Assembly: GCF_016613475.2 (NCBI RefSeq)
Contig: NZ_CP071517.1
Coordinates: 992,001 to 1,056,000 of the forward strand
Direction: 5' to 3'
From: Lysobacter arenosi
GTDB taxonomy: Bacteria; Pseudomonadota; Gammaproteobacteria; Xanthomonadales; Xanthomonadaceae
DNA length: 64,000 bases
The notes beneath the pieces are model-generated. The model saw only the letters and a list, made by a program, of their open reading frames with translations. It did no database searches and was not told the origin of the DNA. Shown here in pieces: positions 63,396-64,000 of this stretch (positions are counted from its first letter, which is position 1; every line of letters starts with the position of its first letter). The position numbers and the translations under genes are program-made.

Positions 63396-63449
63396 CAATT
63401 CGCTGAAGCCGGCTTCGCTTCGCGGCGCGGCTTAGCTCAAGCGTTGGCG
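63389..63449 (+). other. attC recombination site 2
   Basis: Left core GGATAAC, then CAATTCGCTGAAGCCGG, a hairpin centre around GCTTCGCTTCGCGGC, the inverse GCGGCTTAGCTCAAGC and right core GTTGGCG. It overlaps the stop codon of the DUF1428 gene. With attC 1 it bounds a cassette of about 475 bases (62969-63443). Confidence 0.8.
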
Positions 63450-63480
63450 AATGCTTGTGGCCGATAGCGAACAGTGGAGT

Positions 63481-63554
63481 TAGTCCGCGAACATGCGGGC
63501 GTACCGCCAGAGCCATCGGTCCAGCTGGTGCGGTGCAATCCATTCGCCGCCAGG
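63481..63554. repeat. Repeat A, copy 2
   Basis: Same 74-base element as 62241-62314, 88 percent identical by eye. Here repeat B does not follow directly; 244 bases intervene, containing a GCCAAGCGCCA-type short tandem repeat near 63579-63599 and no credible gene. Confidence 0.75.
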
Positions 63555-63798
63555 GGCGACCAGTCGGGCACCGGCCAAGCGCCAGCCAAGCGCCAGCCAG
63601 CCCAAGGCCCGTTGAGCGATTGATGGTTGTAGACCACTTGTTAGTGGCGTCTTGCCGCGCAGTCGCTTGGGCACGTGGTTCCAGGCTTCCAGCACGGCGG
63701 CCTGAATTCGTCGGTCATGGAACCCCCGGAAACGAGTCGGGGACCATATCGGCCCCCGGCGTTATGTCGTATCGGCTTATAGGCCGCGTGGGCCAGTC

Positions 63799-63914
63799 GG
63801 GAAGGGCCTACAGGTGCGAACAAGCCACGCAAAGCCCGCATCAGACACTTCGCATAATGCATATCGGCCACAATGGTTTCGGGGTAGGGTATGTCCGCTT
63901 TCGACCCAAAGCGG
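63799..63914. repeat. Repeat B, copy 2
   Basis: Same 116-base element as 62316-62431, co-linear and without gaps. After it, to the window end, I see no gene; the frames that cross it are repeat-derived. Confidence 0.75.
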
Positions 63915-64000
63915 CCCTTACCTGGTCTGCGCCTGCCCACAGGGGTCGGTCATGAGCATAAGCTCGCGCCGCGCACCCTAATGTCCTTCGAAGGTCCTAC

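Noticed and set aside
63455..63955. A 166-codon frame (and opposite-strand frames) across repeats A and B
   Set aside because: The text comes from the repeated elements themselves and recurs at 62241-62431; such repeat-derived hypothetical proteins are not genes.

Overview
The window is about 64 kb of GC-rich bacterial chromosome with closely spaced genes. The gene content points to a gammaproteobacterium of the Xanthomonadaceae (Lysobacter or Luteimonas-like): a homodimeric-type AceE, many LysR and MocR regulators, an RTX protein with its own type I exporter, and integron attC sites of the kind seen in Xanthomonas chromosomal cassettes. This placement is inferred from gene types, not from a marker gene. 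No rRNA, tRNA, CRISPR, transposase or integrase was found.

Left part (1-16.9 kb): housekeeping and small-molecule redox genes. These are a DUF72 tail, two short-chain dehydrogenases divergent from a LysR gene that carries two apparent frameshifts, a methyltransferase with a regulatory domain, MsrB plus an Rrf2 regulator, an isolated NuoF directly downstream of AceE, and a MocR regulator divergent from a peroxidase-like/cupin/GFA/hydrolase/VOC gene row.

Centre-left (17.0-20.8 kb): the most notable block. It is a ribosomal-peptide metallophore (Hvf/bufferin-type) locus with a DoxX membrane protein, a DUF692 (MNIO) enzyme, its DUF2063 partner, and two secreted precursor peptides. Each precursor combines EGKCG repeats with a pair of canonical EF-hands. 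The upstream regions of the doxX gene and of the second precursor share two sequence blocks at identical spacing, so both units are probably under the same control.

Middle (20.8-45.8 kb): a LysR/metallo-hydrolase divergon, a serine hydrolase, a sulfatase with a likely CTG start, acyl-CoA dehydrogenase, RidA, many small secreted or lipoprotein genes, YihY, a flavin reductase-like protein, MarC, a stand-alone receiver domain, a LysR/azoreductase pair, a broken acetyltransferase, an Lpp-like lipoprotein and an L,D-transpeptidase-fold protein with no ordinary start codon.

Right part (45.9-60.7 kb): a ferritin-like/ferredoxin/CDGSH fusion protein is divergent from a type I secretion operon (ABC exporter, HlyD-type adaptor) that leads into a 2,932-residue RTX protein. 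No HlyC-type acyltransferase or TolC gene is present in the window.

Right end (60.7-64 kb): small membrane proteins, then an integron-like cassette stretch with two attC sites, a DUF1428 cassette, a membrane-protein cassette, and two copies of a composite A-B repeat, one intact and one split by 244 bases. No integrase gene lies in the window.
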